Notes: generated from the sequence alone by a model not told the origin. DNA of 64,000 bases from Aliishimia sp039978895 (GCA_039978895.1 JBDWAL010000055.1:404128-468127); one strand, 5' to 3'. Positions 53,049 through 62,729 are shown, numbered from the stretch's first letter. Translations and numbers: made by a program.

Positions 53049-53131
53049 GAATACGGAAACTCGAAACCTCTAGGGCGTCACCGCAAACGATCTGCGCAAG
53101 GGCCGTCACGAGGCTGTCATGGAAAACCTAA

Positions 53132-53761
53132 ATGATTGAAGCAAACGAAATCGAAGCGTTGTTCACACGCGAAACTGGCGACTATGTGTTTGCGCGTTGG
53201 GGCCGCGCTTTGGCACCGGTCGCATTTGGTGTCGAAGATCAAACACTGTCCGTAATCAAGGGGGCTATCGACGCTGTCTGTCAGTTAGCCGGGCATGAAA
53301 GTACCGATATGGACCCAGAGCTTGGGTCAAACTTCATGTGGTTCTTCATGAAGGACTGGGCAGAACTGCTTGAAGTCCCGAAACTCGACCAATTGGTGCC
53401 GGACCTTGAGCCGCTCGTGCAACGTTTGTTGGATGGCAATGCCAATCAATACAGGATTTTCAGATTTGATGATGAAGGTGCTATTCAAGCTTGTTTCGTG
53501 TTTTTGCGGATGGATGACACGCTCAGCGATTTGTCTGCTGAGACCTTAGCCCTATCCCAAGTCGTGCAGTCCATCGTGTTGTGGTCTGACATGGCGTTTC
53601 AAAAGCAATCCGCTTTGGCAGTGGCCAAGGGCACGACTGTTCTACGTCCAGAAATCGCGGCTGTGATACGGGCAGCCTATGATCCTGTTATGCCTGTCTC
53701 CAGCCAAGATCCAACCCATGCGATGCGTGTCGCCGCGCGGGTGATGCAAAGCTTGCAATAG
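53132..53761 (+). CDS. Conserved protein of unknown function near the Tol-Pal operon
   Basis: This 209-residue protein is acidic and soluble, with no signal peptide: MIEANEIEALFTRETGDYVFARWGRALAP at the start, GSNFMWFFMKDWAELLEVP in the middle and LRPEIAAVIRAAYDPVMP near the end. I do not recognise the family. It lies between ruvB and ybgC with gaps of about 80 and 115 bases on each side, so it may be its own unit. Composition is like its neighbours. Confidence 0.75.
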   Translation: MIEANEIEALFTRETGDYVFARWGRALAPVAFGVEDQTLSVIKGAIDAVCQLAGHESTDMDPELGSNFMWFFMKDWAELLEVPKLDQLVPDLEPLVQRLLDGNANQYRIFRFDDEGAIQACFVFLRMDDTLSDLSAETLALSQVVQSIVLWSDMAFQKQSALAVAKGTTVLRPEIAAVIRAAYDPVMPVSSQDPTHAMRVAARVMQSLQ

Positions 53762-53876
53762 GCCGTCGCCATCCAAGTTTTTTGTTCCGTTGAGGCAAGG
53801 AGAGGTGGCGCGCGCTCTCGCCTTTACCGCCCCATCGTGATCAGATGCGTTCAATGACAGAACAATAGGGTGATGT

Positions 53877-54263
53877 ATGTCGCACCAATTTCCCGTGACC
53901 GTCTACTATGAAGACACCGATATGGCGGGCATCGTCTATTATGCGAATTACCTGCGCTATATCGAACGGGCACGTTCGGAGATTGTTGAAGAGCTGGGGT
54001 TGGATCAACGCGCCATGCGGGACGAAGGGATCGTCTTTGTGGTCACACGCGTAGAAGCAGATTACGTGTCCTCAGCGCGTTTGGGCGACAGACTGACTGT
54101 GTTCACCTCACATGCGCGCAAAGGAGCTGTGCGCTGGATCTTTGATCAACATGTGATGTTGGGCGAAACGCTTATTTTTAAGGCGATTGTGACGGCTGTT
54201 TGCATGAACACAGACGGCAAACCTATCCGACTTCCAGCGGAACTCCGCCAGAAACTCGGCTAA
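53877..54263 (+). CDS. ybgC: Acyl-CoA thioesterase YbgC (tol-pal associated)
   Basis: YbgC is a hotdog-fold thioesterase found at the head of the tol-pal operon. The 128-residue protein has the catalytic Asp in YYEDTDMAGIVYYANYLRYIERAR (about residues 11-34) and the family segment FVVTRVEADYVSSARLGD. It precedes tolQ by 112 bases and probably shares its transcript. Its exact substrate is unknown; short acyl-CoA and acyl-ACP species are proposed. Confidence 0.93.
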   Translation: MSHQFPVTVYYEDTDMAGIVYYANYLRYIERARSEIVEELGLDQRAMRDEGIVFVVTRVEADYVSSARLGDRLTVFTSHARKGAVRWIFDQHVMLGETLIFKAIVTAVCMNTDGKPIRLPAELRQKLG

Positions 54264-54375
54264 TTTGGGGTCATTCCGGTTGAATTGACGCCGAAGTGAT
54301 AGCTTTCCCCTGAAAAAAGGGATAGGCTGCCCCCTAATAAGGTCTGAAAACAGGCCAGAAATAAAGAGCAGGCAG

Positions 54376-55071
54376 ATGGAAGCAGAAGCGTTGGCGCTGG
54401 CCGGGGAGATTGATTTCTCCATGTGGGGCCTATTTATGCGCGCCACTTTTACAGTAAAACTCGTGATGATTGTTCTGATCGTAGCCTCGTTTTGGGCTTG
54501 GTCGATCATCGTTCGTAAATTGATGATGTATCGCCGTGCGCGATCCGAAGCGGCAGCGTTTGATGGCCAATTTTGGTCAGGCGAACCACTGGACGGCTTG
54601 TTCGATCAGATCGGGCCAAGCCCGGATGGGCGCGCCCAACGGGTCTTTGCCGCCGGAATGATGGAATGGCGTCGCTCGCACCGTGAAGACGGCGCGATGA
54701 TTGCAGGGGCCACGGCGCGGATCGATCGTTCAATGGATGTGGCCATCCAGAAAGAAGCGGAAGAGCTGCAAGGCGGGTTGACGGTGTTGGCCACAGTCGG
54801 GTCCTCAGCGCCGTTTATCGGACTGTTCGGGACCGTGATCGGGATCATGAACGCCTTTATCGAGATCGCAGAGCAACAAAACACCAACCTCGCCGTCGTC
54901 GCACCGGGTATCGCCGAGGCGCTTTTGGCCACTGGCTTGGGGCTTTTGGCCGCTATTCCGGCAGTGATATTCTATAACAAGCTAAGTGCAGATAGTGATC
55001 GTATCATCGGTGGGTATGAGGCGTTCTCTGATGAGTTCGCGACCATTCTATCCCGCCAACTGGACGGGTGA
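54376..55071 (+). CDS. tolQ: TolQ, proton channel subunit of the Tol-Pal system
   Basis: TolQ and TolR form the proton-driven motor of Tol-Pal, needed for outer membrane constriction at division. The 231-residue protein has three membrane helices near residues 18-40, 134-154 and 172-192; the pore segment FIGLFGTVIGIMNAFIEIAE and the second LLATGLGLLAAIPAVIFYNKL are typical. It is three bases ahead of tolR. Confidence 0.96.
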   Translation: MEAEALALAGEIDFSMWGLFMRATFTVKLVMIVLIVASFWAWSIIVRKLMMYRRARSEAAAFDGQFWSGEPLDGLFDQIGPSPDGRAQRVFAAGMMEWRRSHREDGAMIAGATARIDRSMDVAIQKEAEELQGGLTVLATVGSSAPFIGLFGTVIGIMNAFIEIAEQQNTNLAVVAPGIAEALLATGLGLLAAIPAVIFYNKLSADSDRIIGGYEAFSDEFATILSRQLDG

Positions 55072-55074
55072 TCT

Positions 55075-55545
55075 ATGGGTGCAGGTGTCGTAAAAACTAA
55101 CGGGGGCGGTGGGCGCAGATCGCGCCGTCGTCGCGCGCAGCCGATGGCAGAAATCAACGTGACGCCGTTTGTCGATGTTATGCTGGTTTTGTTGATCATC
55201 TTCATGGTTGCGGCCCCATTGTTGACTGTGGGCGTGCCAGTTGAGCTGCCTAAAACGGCAGCCGGGGCGTTACCTGTGGATCAAGAAGAGCCTTTGACAG
55301 TCACCATCACCGCCCAAGGTGGGGTTCAAATCCAAACAACAGAGGTCCAGCGCGACGCGTTGATTGTGAGATTGCGGGCTATCGCGTCTGAGCGCGAAAG
55401 TGATCGTGTGTTCTTGCGCGCTGATGGGGCTGTGCCCTATGCACAAGTCATGGAAGTCATGGGCGCTTTGAATGCCGGAGGCTTTAGCAATATTGGTCTG
55501 GTGACGGATATCGGCGGGCCAACGTTGACCGGTGAGGATGGGTAG
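55075..55545 (+). CDS. tolR: TolR, Tol-Pal system motor component
   Basis: TolR is anchored by one helix (residues 33-52) with the proton-carrying Asp34 in TPFVDVMLVLLIIFMV, preceded by a basic N-terminus (GGGRRSRRRRAQPMAEINV). The periplasmic part ends in GGFSNIGLVTDIGGP, normal for the family. It is 156 residues. It sits between tolQ and tolA with 3- and 6-base gaps. Confidence 0.96.
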   Translation: MGAGVVKTNGGGGRRSRRRRAQPMAEINVTPFVDVMLVLLIIFMVAAPLLTVGVPVELPKTAAGALPVDQEEPLTVTITAQGGVQIQTTEVQRDALIVRLRAIASERESDRVFLRADGAVPYAQVMEVMGALNAGGFSNIGLVTDIGGPTLTGEDG

Positions 55546-55551
55546 GCCGCT

Positions 55552-56652
55552 TTGGATAGGCTTCCCTACGATACAGGCACGGTTGTTTCCGGTGCAGGCC
55601 ATGTGGCGCTCATTGGGTGGCTGGTCTTTGGCGGCGTGTTCTCATCGTCTCCTCCTGAGATGGAGGTGCAACAAGTGTCTGTGATTTCTGCTGGGGAATT
55701 CGCGGCGCTGTTGAACCGTGCGCCTGTTCCAAATGCTGCGACCGAAGTAGCTGAACCCGCGCCGCCACCAACCCCGGAACCTGCACCGACACCTGATGTG
55801 ACCGAAGCTCCTACGATTGAAGCGCCGGAACCTTTGCCGCCGCCTGAACCACCCCAAGACGACCCACTCCCCGAGATCGCCCCCGAGCCGCCGCAAGAAG
55901 ATGTGGCTGTTCTGGCTCCGGATGTCGCCGAAACACCCGTTCCAGATCAGGCCGAAACCATCGCGCAGGAACCCGTTGCGGAACCAGATGTTGAAGCCAC
56001 CCCAGATGAGCAGGCGCAAGAGGCTGTAACAGAAGACGGGGTTGGCGAAACCGTTCAAGAGCCACAAGACGAAACTGCACCACCCGAAACCACCACGGAA
56101 ATCGTGACAGAAGCCGATGAGCCCGCGCGCGCGCCGACACAAAGTTTGCGCCCGCCGTCCAATCGGCCCACCCGTCCGACACCGACACCGACACCGACAG
56201 AGACAGAGACGCAAACGCAAACCACTGAGGTTGAACCGCAGGAACCGGAAGATACAACAACCGCCGTGAATGATGCTTTGGCGGCCGCGCTTCAAGAAAG
56301 CGTTGAACCACCCGCTCGGCCGTCTGGTCCGCCTTTGACGGGCAGTGAGCTTGAGGGCCTACGTGTTGCCGTGTCTTCGTGTTGGAACGTGGGTGCACTC
56401 AGCAGCGAAGCGGCTGAAACCAAAGTGGTTGTCGCGGTGAGCATGAATGAAAATGGGAAACCAAAGAACGAGACGATCCGCTTGGTCTCAAGTTCCGGCG
56501 GCGGCGAAGCAGCTGCAAAACGCGTATTCGATACGGCGCGACGCGCAATCATCCGCTGCGGTTCGGCTGGATTCCCATTGCCCGTTGAGAAATTCGGTCA
56601 ATGGCAAGAAATAGAAATGACGTTCAACCCAGAGGGGATGTTCTGGCGATGA
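55552..56652 (+). CDS. tolA: TolA, trans-periplasmic Tol-Pal protein (TTG start)
   Basis: TolA links the inner-membrane motor to Pal across the periplasm. The 366-residue protein has a single N-terminal helix (residues 10-30), a long Pro/Glu/Thr-rich linker of about 200 residues in place of the usual helical Ala/Lys linker, with a TPTPTPTETET stretch near residue 217, and a C-terminal TolA domain (SGPPLTGSELEGLRVAVSSC to GMFWR). The start is TTG at 55552: the frame is closed nine bases upstream by the tolR stop and no ATG or GTG lies before the helix. The stop overlaps tolB. Confidence 0.88.
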   Translation: MDRLPYDTGTVVSGAGHVALIGWLVFGGVFSSSPPEMEVQQVSVISAGEFAALLNRAPVPNAATEVAEPAPPPTPEPAPTPDVTEAPTIEAPEPLPPPEPPQDDPLPEIAPEPPQEDVAVLAPDVAETPVPDQAETIAQEPVAEPDVEATPDEQAQEAVTEDGVGETVQEPQDETAPPETTTEIVTEADEPARAPTQSLRPPSNRPTRPTPTPTPTETETQTQTTEVEPQEPEDTTTAVNDALAAALQESVEPPARPSGPPLTGSELEGLRVAVSSCWNVGALSSEAAETKVVVAVSMNENGKPKNETIRLVSSSGGGEAAAKRVFDTARRAIIRCGSAGFPLPVEKFGQWQEIEMTFNPEGMFWR

Positions 56653-57971
56653 TAAAGTTACGTATATTAACCCTGCTTTTTGCAGGCTTCGCAATGGCGA
56701 CGACGGCGCAAGCGCAACAAGGCGAGCCGCTCAAGATCACAATCACCGAAGGGGTAATCGAACCGATGCCCTTTGTGACGCCAAATTTCGCATCTGAAAA
56801 CCCGAGTTCAGCACAAATGGGCAGTGATCTGGCGCGCGTCATTGCAGCCGATCTTTCAGGAACCGGGTTGTTCCGCGAAATTCCATCCGACGCGTATATC
56901 AGTCAATTCACCGACTTCGCGGCACCCGTGAGCTATAACGATTGGAAAGCGATCAACGCGCAAGCCATGGTCGCTGGAGCAGTGTCCGTGAACGGCAATC
57001 AAGTGAACGTTAAGTTCCGCCTTTATGACATCGTATCAGGCCAAGAAATGGGCGAAGGCCTGCAATTCAACGGCACCACCGACGGATGGCGTCGCATGGC
57101 GCACAAAGTGTCCGACGCGGTGTACTCCCGGATAACAGGCGAAAGCGGGTACTTTGACACACGCGTTGTGTTCGTCAGTGAAAGTGGTGCCAAGGGAAAC
57201 CGTGCCAAACGGCTTGCTATCATGGATTATGACGGCGCGAACGTTCAATATCTAACCGATAGTCGTGCAATCGTTCTGGCCCCCCGGTTTTCGCCATCAG
57301 GGGACCGGGTACTTTACACGAGCTATGAAACCGGATTCCCAAAGATCTACGTTCTGAATGTTGGTTCCGTGTCCAAACGCGTTCTGGAAAGCGCACAAGG
57401 AACAATGTCGTTTGCCCCTCGGTTTTCACCAGATGGTTCGCGTGTTGTGTATTCCTTGGCGCAAGGCGGCAATACCGACCTTTATTCCATGAATGTTGGG
57501 TCAGGTCAGGCAACGCGGTTGACCTCAGCCCCCTCTATCGAGACGGCCCCAAGCTTTAGCCCGGATGGCAGTCAAATCGTGTTTGAAAGCGACCGTTCGG
57601 GAACGCAACAACTATACATCATGTCCGCAAGCGGTGGCGAAGCGCGTAGGATTTCCTCTGGCGATGGTCGATATGGCACGCCTGTATGGTCCCCAAGAGG
57701 TGACTTGGTCGCCTTTACCAAGCAGAACAGAGGACGGTTCCACATCGGTGTAATGCGTGTTGATGGCACGCGTGAGCGGCTTTTGACCTCGTCGTTTTTG
57801 GATGAAGGCCCTACTTGGGCACCCAACGGACGCGTGCTGATGTTTCATCGTGAAACCCAAGGGGCCACAGGACGCAGTACGCTCTATTCGGTGGATATCA
57901 CGGGTCGTGCGCTGCGTCCCGTTCGGACTCCGGACGGCGGTTCCGATCCCAGTTGGGGGCCTTTGCAGTAA
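56649..57971 (+). CDS. tolB: TolB, periplasmic beta-propeller of Tol-Pal
   Basis: TolB interacts with Pal, TolA and outer membrane proteins. The 440-residue protein has a signal peptide (MIKLRILTLLFAGFAMATTA then QAQ), an alpha/beta N-terminal domain (FREIPSDAYISQFTDFAAP), and a six-bladed propeller with repeats such as SPSGDRVLYTSY, SPDGSRVVYSL, SPDGSQIVFESD and SPRGDLVAFTK. It begins inside the last codons of tolA (ATGA), which fixes the start. Confidence 0.96.
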   Translation: MIKLRILTLLFAGFAMATTAQAQQGEPLKITITEGVIEPMPFVTPNFASENPSSAQMGSDLARVIAADLSGTGLFREIPSDAYISQFTDFAAPVSYNDWKAINAQAMVAGAVSVNGNQVNVKFRLYDIVSGQEMGEGLQFNGTTDGWRRMAHKVSDAVYSRITGESGYFDTRVVFVSESGAKGNRAKRLAIMDYDGANVQYLTDSRAIVLAPRFSPSGDRVLYTSYETGFPKIYVLNVGSVSKRVLESAQGTMSFAPRFSPDGSRVVYSLAQGGNTDLYSMNVGSGQATRLTSAPSIETAPSFSPDGSQIVFESDRSGTQQLYIMSASGGEARRISSGDGRYGTPVWSPRGDLVAFTKQNRGRFHIGVMRVDGTRERLLTSSFLDEGPTWAPNGRVLMFHRETQGATGRSTLYSVDITGRALRPVRTPDGGSDPSWGPLQ

Positions 57972-58066
57972 GAGGATTCACAGCCCGACACAAATTTGGT
58001 ATAGTCGGAGCAAGATAATAACAGCGCTCCTACAAACCAGAGCGCAAAACATGAGCGGTAAACACG

Positions 58067-58591
58067 ATGACATTCACATTTAAGCCCACAATTCTCTTGG
58101 TCTGCGGCGCATTGGCTCTGTCGGCATGTACGGATCCTAATCGCCTTGGCGCGGATGGCGGCGATGCGCTTGGCGGTCAAGCCGCGACAGGGGCCATTGT
58201 TCCGGGCAGCCCGAACGATCCGACCTCTGCGGCTTATTTCCAACAAAATGTAGGCGATCGTGTCTTGTTCTTGGTGGATCAATCCTCGCTGACACCAGCG
58301 GGTCAGGCGACCCTCGACAGTCAGGCCGTTTGGTTGGGAACGAATATCGGCTTCACTGCGGTGATTGAAGGCCATGCCGATGAGCAAGGCACACGCGAAT
58401 ATAACCTGGCATTGGGCGCACGTCGTGCAGATGCCGTGCGCAATTACCTGATCTCCAAAGGTGTGCCCGGTGATCGACTTCGTGTCGTCTCTTATGGCAA
58501 AGAGCGTCCAGCAGAGATATGCTCGGCGGAAAGTTGCTATGCTCAGAACCGCCGCTCGGTCACCGTGTTGGCGGGTGGGTTTACCAGCTAA
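58067..58591 (+). CDS. pal: Pal, peptidoglycan-associated lipoprotein
   Basis: Pal anchors the outer membrane to peptidoglycan. The 174-residue precursor has a lipobox LALSAC (Cys22) and an OmpA-like domain with the peptidoglycan-binding segment VIEGHADEQGTREYNLALGARRADAVRNYL. It follows tolB by about 95 bases and is followed by cpoB. Confidence 0.96.
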   Translation: MTFTFKPTILLVCGALALSACTDPNRLGADGGDALGGQAATGAIVPGSPNDPTSAAYFQQNVGDRVLFLVDQSSLTPAGQATLDSQAVWLGTNIGFTAVIEGHADEQGTREYNLALGARRADAVRNYLISKGVPGDRLRVVSYGKERPAEICSAESCYAQNRRSVTVLAGGFTS

Positions 58592-58617
58592 ACCGCGTCC
58601 GGTTGGGGGAAAACACG

Positions 58618-59442
58618 ATGCGAAATCTAATTTGCGCCACGGCATTTGTGTTGATCACGGGATTGCCTGTGGTCGCACAAGACAAAGCACAATCGCTGGC
58701 GGATATCCGTCAAGAGCTGACGGTGCTTTACGGTCAGGTCAGAACGCTGGGTCAAGAATTGAACACCACAGGTGCCCCCACAGGGACGACATCTGCCGGT
58801 TCGGCTTTGGATCGCTTGAACGCAATTGAAAGCGAATTGCAGCGTTTGACGGCCAAAACCGAAGATCTTGAATTTCGCGTCAATCGCGTGGTGCGCGATG
58901 GCACAAATCAGATTGGCGACCTTGAATTCCGTCTTTGTGAGCTAGAAGATGCCTGTGATATCGGTGCCTTAGGTGATACGCCAACTTTGGGTGGCGGTGA
59001 TGTAGAAACTGTCGTCGCACCAACCCCGACAACGCCAGTCGATTCTGGCCCGGAACTTGCTATCGGCGAAAAAGCAGACTTTGAGCGGGCGCAGGAGGCG
59101 CTCGCATCTGGTGACTTTCGCAGCGCCGCTGAGCAGTTTGCGGCCTTCATCACGGCCTACCCGGGTAGTCCGCTGACGGCATCCGCTGAGTTGGGCAAAG
59201 GTGAGGGGCTAGAAGGATCAGGCGATATCCGCGAGGCTGCGCGGTCCTATCTGGCTGCATTTTCTTCCGATCAAACCGCTTCAACCGCGCCACATGCGCT
59301 TTATCATCTGGGGGCTGCGCTTGGGCGGCTGGGGCAAACATCCGAAGCTTGTGTGACTTTGGGCGAGGTCGAAATTCGATACCCGGGCGCTGACGCGGTT
59401 TTGGAAGCGCAAAGTCAGATGCGCAATATCGGCTGTTCATGA
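58618..59442 (+). CDS. cpoB: CpoB/YbgF, Tol-Pal-associated TPR protein
   Basis: CpoB coordinates peptidoglycan synthesis with outer membrane constriction. From the ATG at 58618 it has 274 residues: signal peptide (MRNLICATAFVLITGLPVVA, then QDKA), a coiled coil around residues 20-90 (LADIRQELTVLYGQVRTL and LNAIESELQRLTAKTEDLEF), a linker rich in Thr/Pro and Val, and three TPR-like repeats starting at ADFERAQEALASGDFRSA. The longer reading from 58519 overlaps pal and is rejected. It overlaps tilS by ATGA. Confidence 0.92.
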   Translation: MRNLICATAFVLITGLPVVAQDKAQSLADIRQELTVLYGQVRTLGQELNTTGAPTGTTSAGSALDRLNAIESELQRLTAKTEDLEFRVNRVVRDGTNQIGDLEFRLCELEDACDIGALGDTPTLGGGDVETVVAPTPTTPVDSGPELAIGEKADFERAQEALASGDFRSAAEQFAAFITAYPGSPLTASAELGKGEGLEGSGDIREAARSYLAAFSSDQTASTAPHALYHLGAALGRLGQTSEACVTLGEVEIRYPGADAVLEAQSQMRNIGCS

Positions 59443-60668
59443 CATTAGACTCGCGGGTCTTTGAACATCTTTCTTGTTTGTTTCCAAATCCTTCGAGAAT
59501 TGGTGTCGCCGTTTCCGGCGGCAGTGACTCAACCGCACTTTTGCAGCTAACGCAACGTTGGGCAGCACAAAACGGCCACCGAGTATTTGCGGTTACCGTT
59601 GATCACGGGCTGCGTGCGGAGGCCGCGCAGGAGGCCGAAAATGTAAAAGACTGCTGCGCGACTTTAGGTGTTTCCCATGAGACGCTACATTGGACGGATT
59701 GGGACCAGACCGGAAATTTGCAAGGGGCTGCACGCGCGGCGCGATACCGATTGATGGCCCAATGGGCTAAGGCAGAAGGGGTTCACGCCGTACTTCTGGG
59801 CCACACCGAAGATGACATTGCTGAGACGTTTTTGATGCGGCTTGCGCGTAAGTCCGGGGTTGGCGGGTTGTCGGCAATGTCGGCGGAGTTTTCTCGTGAT
59901 GGAATGCGGTTTTTGCGACCCTTGCTCACCTTTTCCAGAACGAATTTGCGGGAATATCTTGAGGGCATCGACATCGACTGGATCGACGACCCATCTAACG
60001 ACAACCCAATGTTTGACCGGGTCAAGACACGTCAAACATTGCAGGCGTTGACGCACATGGGGCTGGGTTCCGAAACAATTGCGCGTTCTGCCCGTGCGTT
60101 AAGTGATGTAAAGCAAGCAGTTGTTTATTACATGAGGCAAGAAGCGCATCGCCGAGTTGAGCAAAATTCTGGTGATTTGATCCTCGATCTGAGCGGCGAT
60201 CTCCCCCGAGAAATTCGTCGTCGTTTGGTGTCTGCGGGTCTGCATTGGTTTGAGCAACAAGAATACCCGCCCCGTGGTGCCGCAATGGCCAACCTTGAGA
60301 ACGCATTGACCACCGCGCGTCAACATACGGTGGCGGGGGTGCTCGTCCAAAATTTGGCAGATGGGCGATTGCGGATGACCCGGGAATTGAAAGCGGTGTG
60401 CGATTTGAAAACGCCAACAGAGCAAGTTTGGGACAACCGTTGGCGCATAGAGGGGCCGCATTCACCTGATCTTCATGTGTCCGCGCTAGCAGACGGTATC
60501 ATACACCGTGCGGATTGGCGCGATTCTGGGCTGGCGCGATCAACAATTATGGCGGCACCTTCAGTCTGGAGGGGGGATACCTTGGTTTCGGCGCCGATTT
60601 TGGACGTAAACACTGTTTGGAAGATCAAAATTGACACGTCCTTTACTGATTTCCTGCTTTCGCATTGA
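59439..60668 (+). CDS. tilS: tRNA(Ile)-lysidine synthase TilS
   Basis: TilS adds lysine to C34 of tRNA-Ile(CAU), needed for AUA decoding. The 409-residue protein has the PP-loop motif VAVSGGSDSTALL (SGGSDS at 26-31), HTEDDIAETFLMRL and SGVGGLSAMS. The C-terminal part is shorter and diverged. It starts inside the end of cpoB and lies just ahead of ftsH, a common alphaproteobacterial order. Confidence 0.95.
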   Translation: MTLDSRVFEHLSCLFPNPSRIGVAVSGGSDSTALLQLTQRWAAQNGHRVFAVTVDHGLRAEAAQEAENVKDCCATLGVSHETLHWTDWDQTGNLQGAARAARYRLMAQWAKAEGVHAVLLGHTEDDIAETFLMRLARKSGVGGLSAMSAEFSRDGMRFLRPLLTFSRTNLREYLEGIDIDWIDDPSNDNPMFDRVKTRQTLQALTHMGLGSETIARSARALSDVKQAVVYYMRQEAHRRVEQNSGDLILDLSGDLPREIRRRLVSAGLHWFEQQEYPPRGAAMANLENALTTARQHTVAGVLVQNLADGRLRMTRELKAVCDLKTPTEQVWDNRWRIEGPHSPDLHVSALADGIIHRADWRDSGLARSTIMAAPSVWRGDTLVSAPILDVNTVWKIKIDTSFTDFLLSH

Positions 60669-60751
60669 ACACGGGCCGTTGTTGTCTATTTTAAAGTGAA
60701 CACTGGTCTGCTCTCTGCCGACCGACGTGACCTCATTGCAGGAGATTTTCC

Positions 60752-62668
60752 TTGGGTAACGCGCGCAACATAGCCTTTTGGGTCGTCCTTTTCGTCCTGA
60801 TATTGGCTCTTTTCAACCTGTTTTCCGGTTCAGGCAGTACGCTGCAAAGCCGTGAAGTGACCTATTCCGACTTTGTCGAGTCAGTCGAGCGGGGTGAAGT
60901 TTCCAACGTAACGCTAGATGGAGAACAAGTTCGCTTCCGTCGTGGCGAGACAGATTACGTCGCAATCAAACCTGGCGACGCAGAGATCACAGAATTGTTG
61001 ATCGAAGCCGACATCGACGTGCGCGCTGAACAACAGGCGCAATCAGGGTTCCAAGCGTTCCTTTTGTCTGTCCTTCCGATCCTCCTTTTGATTGGTGTCT
61101 GGATCTATTTCATGAACCGCATGCAAGGCGGTCGTGGGGGCGGGGCCATGGGTTTCGGAAAGTCCAAGGCCAAAATGCTGACCGAAAAGCACGGACGTGT
61201 CACATTTGACGACGTTGCTGGTATCGATGAAGCGAAAGAAGAGCTGGAAGAAATCGTTGAATTCCTGCGAAACCCGCAGAAATTTTCGCGGTTGGGCGGC
61301 AAAATTCCGAAGGGCGCTTTGCTTGAGGGACCTCCGGGTACAGGTAAAACCTTGCTTGCGCGCGCCATTGCTGGCGAAGCTGGTGTGCCGTTCTTCACGA
61401 TCTCAGGGTCTGATTTCGTAGAAATGTTTGTTGGTGTTGGTGCGTCTCGCGTCCGCGATATGTTCGAACAAGCCAAGAAAAACGCGCCTTGCATTGTGTT
61501 TATCGATGAAATCGACGCAGTCGGACGTCATCGTGGCGCAGGATATGGCGGCGGGAACGATGAACGCGAACAGACTCTCAACCAATTGCTTGTCGAAATG
61601 GACGGTTTTGAGGCCAATGAAGGCGTGATCATTATCGCGGCGACGAACCGCAAAGATGTTCTGGACCCTGCATTGCTGCGCCCGGGTCGCTTTGACCGAC
61701 AGGTCGCCGTTGGCAACCCTGACATCAAAGGCCGTGAGAAAATCTTGAACGTGCATGCCCGCAAGACACCGCTTGGCCCTGATGTTGATTTGCGCATCAT
61801 TGCACGCGGTACACCCGGCTTCTCGGGTGCTGACTTGGCTAATCTGGTAAATGAAGCGGCCCTTGGCGCCGCGCGCGTTGGGCGTCGGTTTGTAGCTATG
61901 TTCGACTTCGAACAAGCCAAAGATAAGATCATGATGGGCGCAGAGCGCCGCTCAATGGTTTTGACGCAAGACCAGAAAGAAAAGACAGCGTATCACGAAG
62001 CGGGCCACGCCATTGTGGGTATTTCGCTTCCGAAATGTGACCCTGTTTACAAGGCGACGATCATTCCGCGCGGCGGTGCCCTTGGGATGGTCATGAGCTT
62101 GCCTGAAATGGACAAGCTGCAAATGTTCAAGGACGAAGCCGAAGAGCGGATTGCCATGACCATGGCTGGCAAAGCGGCAGAAATCTGGAAGTATGGCGCT
62201 GAAAGCGTATCTTCAGGCCCTGTTGGCGACATTATGCAGGCCAGCGCTTTGGCAAGAGCCATGGTGATGCGGTATGGCATGTCGGACAAGGTCGGCAATA
62301 TCGACTACCAAGAGGCCGCTGCCGGTTATCAGGCGAACGGTGGTGCGGGTGGTTTCTCGGTCTCTGCTGCGACCAAGGAATTGATCGAAAGCGAAGTCAA
62401 ACGGATCATCGATGAAGGCTATGACCTTGCGTACAAGATCATCACTGAGAAAAGTGAAGAATTCGAACGTTTGGCTCAGGGGCTTTTGGAATATGAGACG
62501 CTGACTGGCGAAGAGATTAAGCGCGTCATGCGCGGTGAACCGCCTCAGGCCCCGGAAGACGATACACCGGAAGATAAGGGCAACGCGCCGTCGGTCACTG
62601 CAATTCCTAAGGCCAAGAAGAAAAAACCGGAACCGCCAACAGGCGGCATGGAACCTGAGCCTTCCTGA
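60752..62668 (+). CDS. ftsH: ATP-dependent zinc metalloprotease FtsH (TTG start)
   Basis: FtsH is a membrane AAA+ protease for quality control. The 638-residue protein has two N-terminal helices (about residues 8-24 and 102-120), Walker A GPPGTGKT (193-200), Walker B with IDEID (251-255), the second region of homology with Arg312 and Arg315, and the zinc motif HEAGH (415-419). The start is TTG at 60752 with AGGAGA at 60740-60745. The C-terminal tail is Pro/Lys/Glu rich. A terminator follows. Confidence 0.96.
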   Translation: MGNARNIAFWVVLFVLILALFNLFSGSGSTLQSREVTYSDFVESVERGEVSNVTLDGEQVRFRRGETDYVAIKPGDAEITELLIEADIDVRAEQQAQSGFQAFLLSVLPILLLIGVWIYFMNRMQGGRGGGAMGFGKSKAKMLTEKHGRVTFDDVAGIDEAKEELEEIVEFLRNPQKFSRLGGKIPKGALLEGPPGTGKTLLARAIAGEAGVPFFTISGSDFVEMFVGVGASRVRDMFEQAKKNAPCIVFIDEIDAVGRHRGAGYGGGNDEREQTLNQLLVEMDGFEANEGVIIIAATNRKDVLDPALLRPGRFDRQVAVGNPDIKGREKILNVHARKTPLGPDVDLRIIARGTPGFSGADLANLVNEAALGAARVGRRFVAMFDFEQAKDKIMMGAERRSMVLTQDQKEKTAYHEAGHAIVGISLPKCDPVYKATIIPRGGALGMVMSLPEMDKLQMFKDEAEERIAMTMAGKAAEIWKYGAESVSSGPVGDIMQASALARAMVMRYGMSDKVGNIDYQEAAAGYQANGGAGGFSVSAATKELIESEVKRIIDEGYDLAYKIITEKSEEFERLAQGLLEYETLTGEEIKRVMRGEPPQAPEDDTPEDKGNAPSVTAIPKAKKKKPEPPTGGMEPEPS

Positions 62669-62697
62669 CGATAAACACCAATATTCCTAAATCAGAG

Positions 62698-62729
62698 AAA
62701 ACCGGGACCTATGTGGGTTCCGGTTTTTT
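62698..62729 (+). terminator. Intrinsic terminator of ftsH
   Basis: AAAACCGGGACC (62698-62709) pairs with GGTTCCGGTTTT (62716-62727), with one G-T pair, followed by T residues. It ends the tol-pal-tilS-ftsH transcript. Confidence 0.9.
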
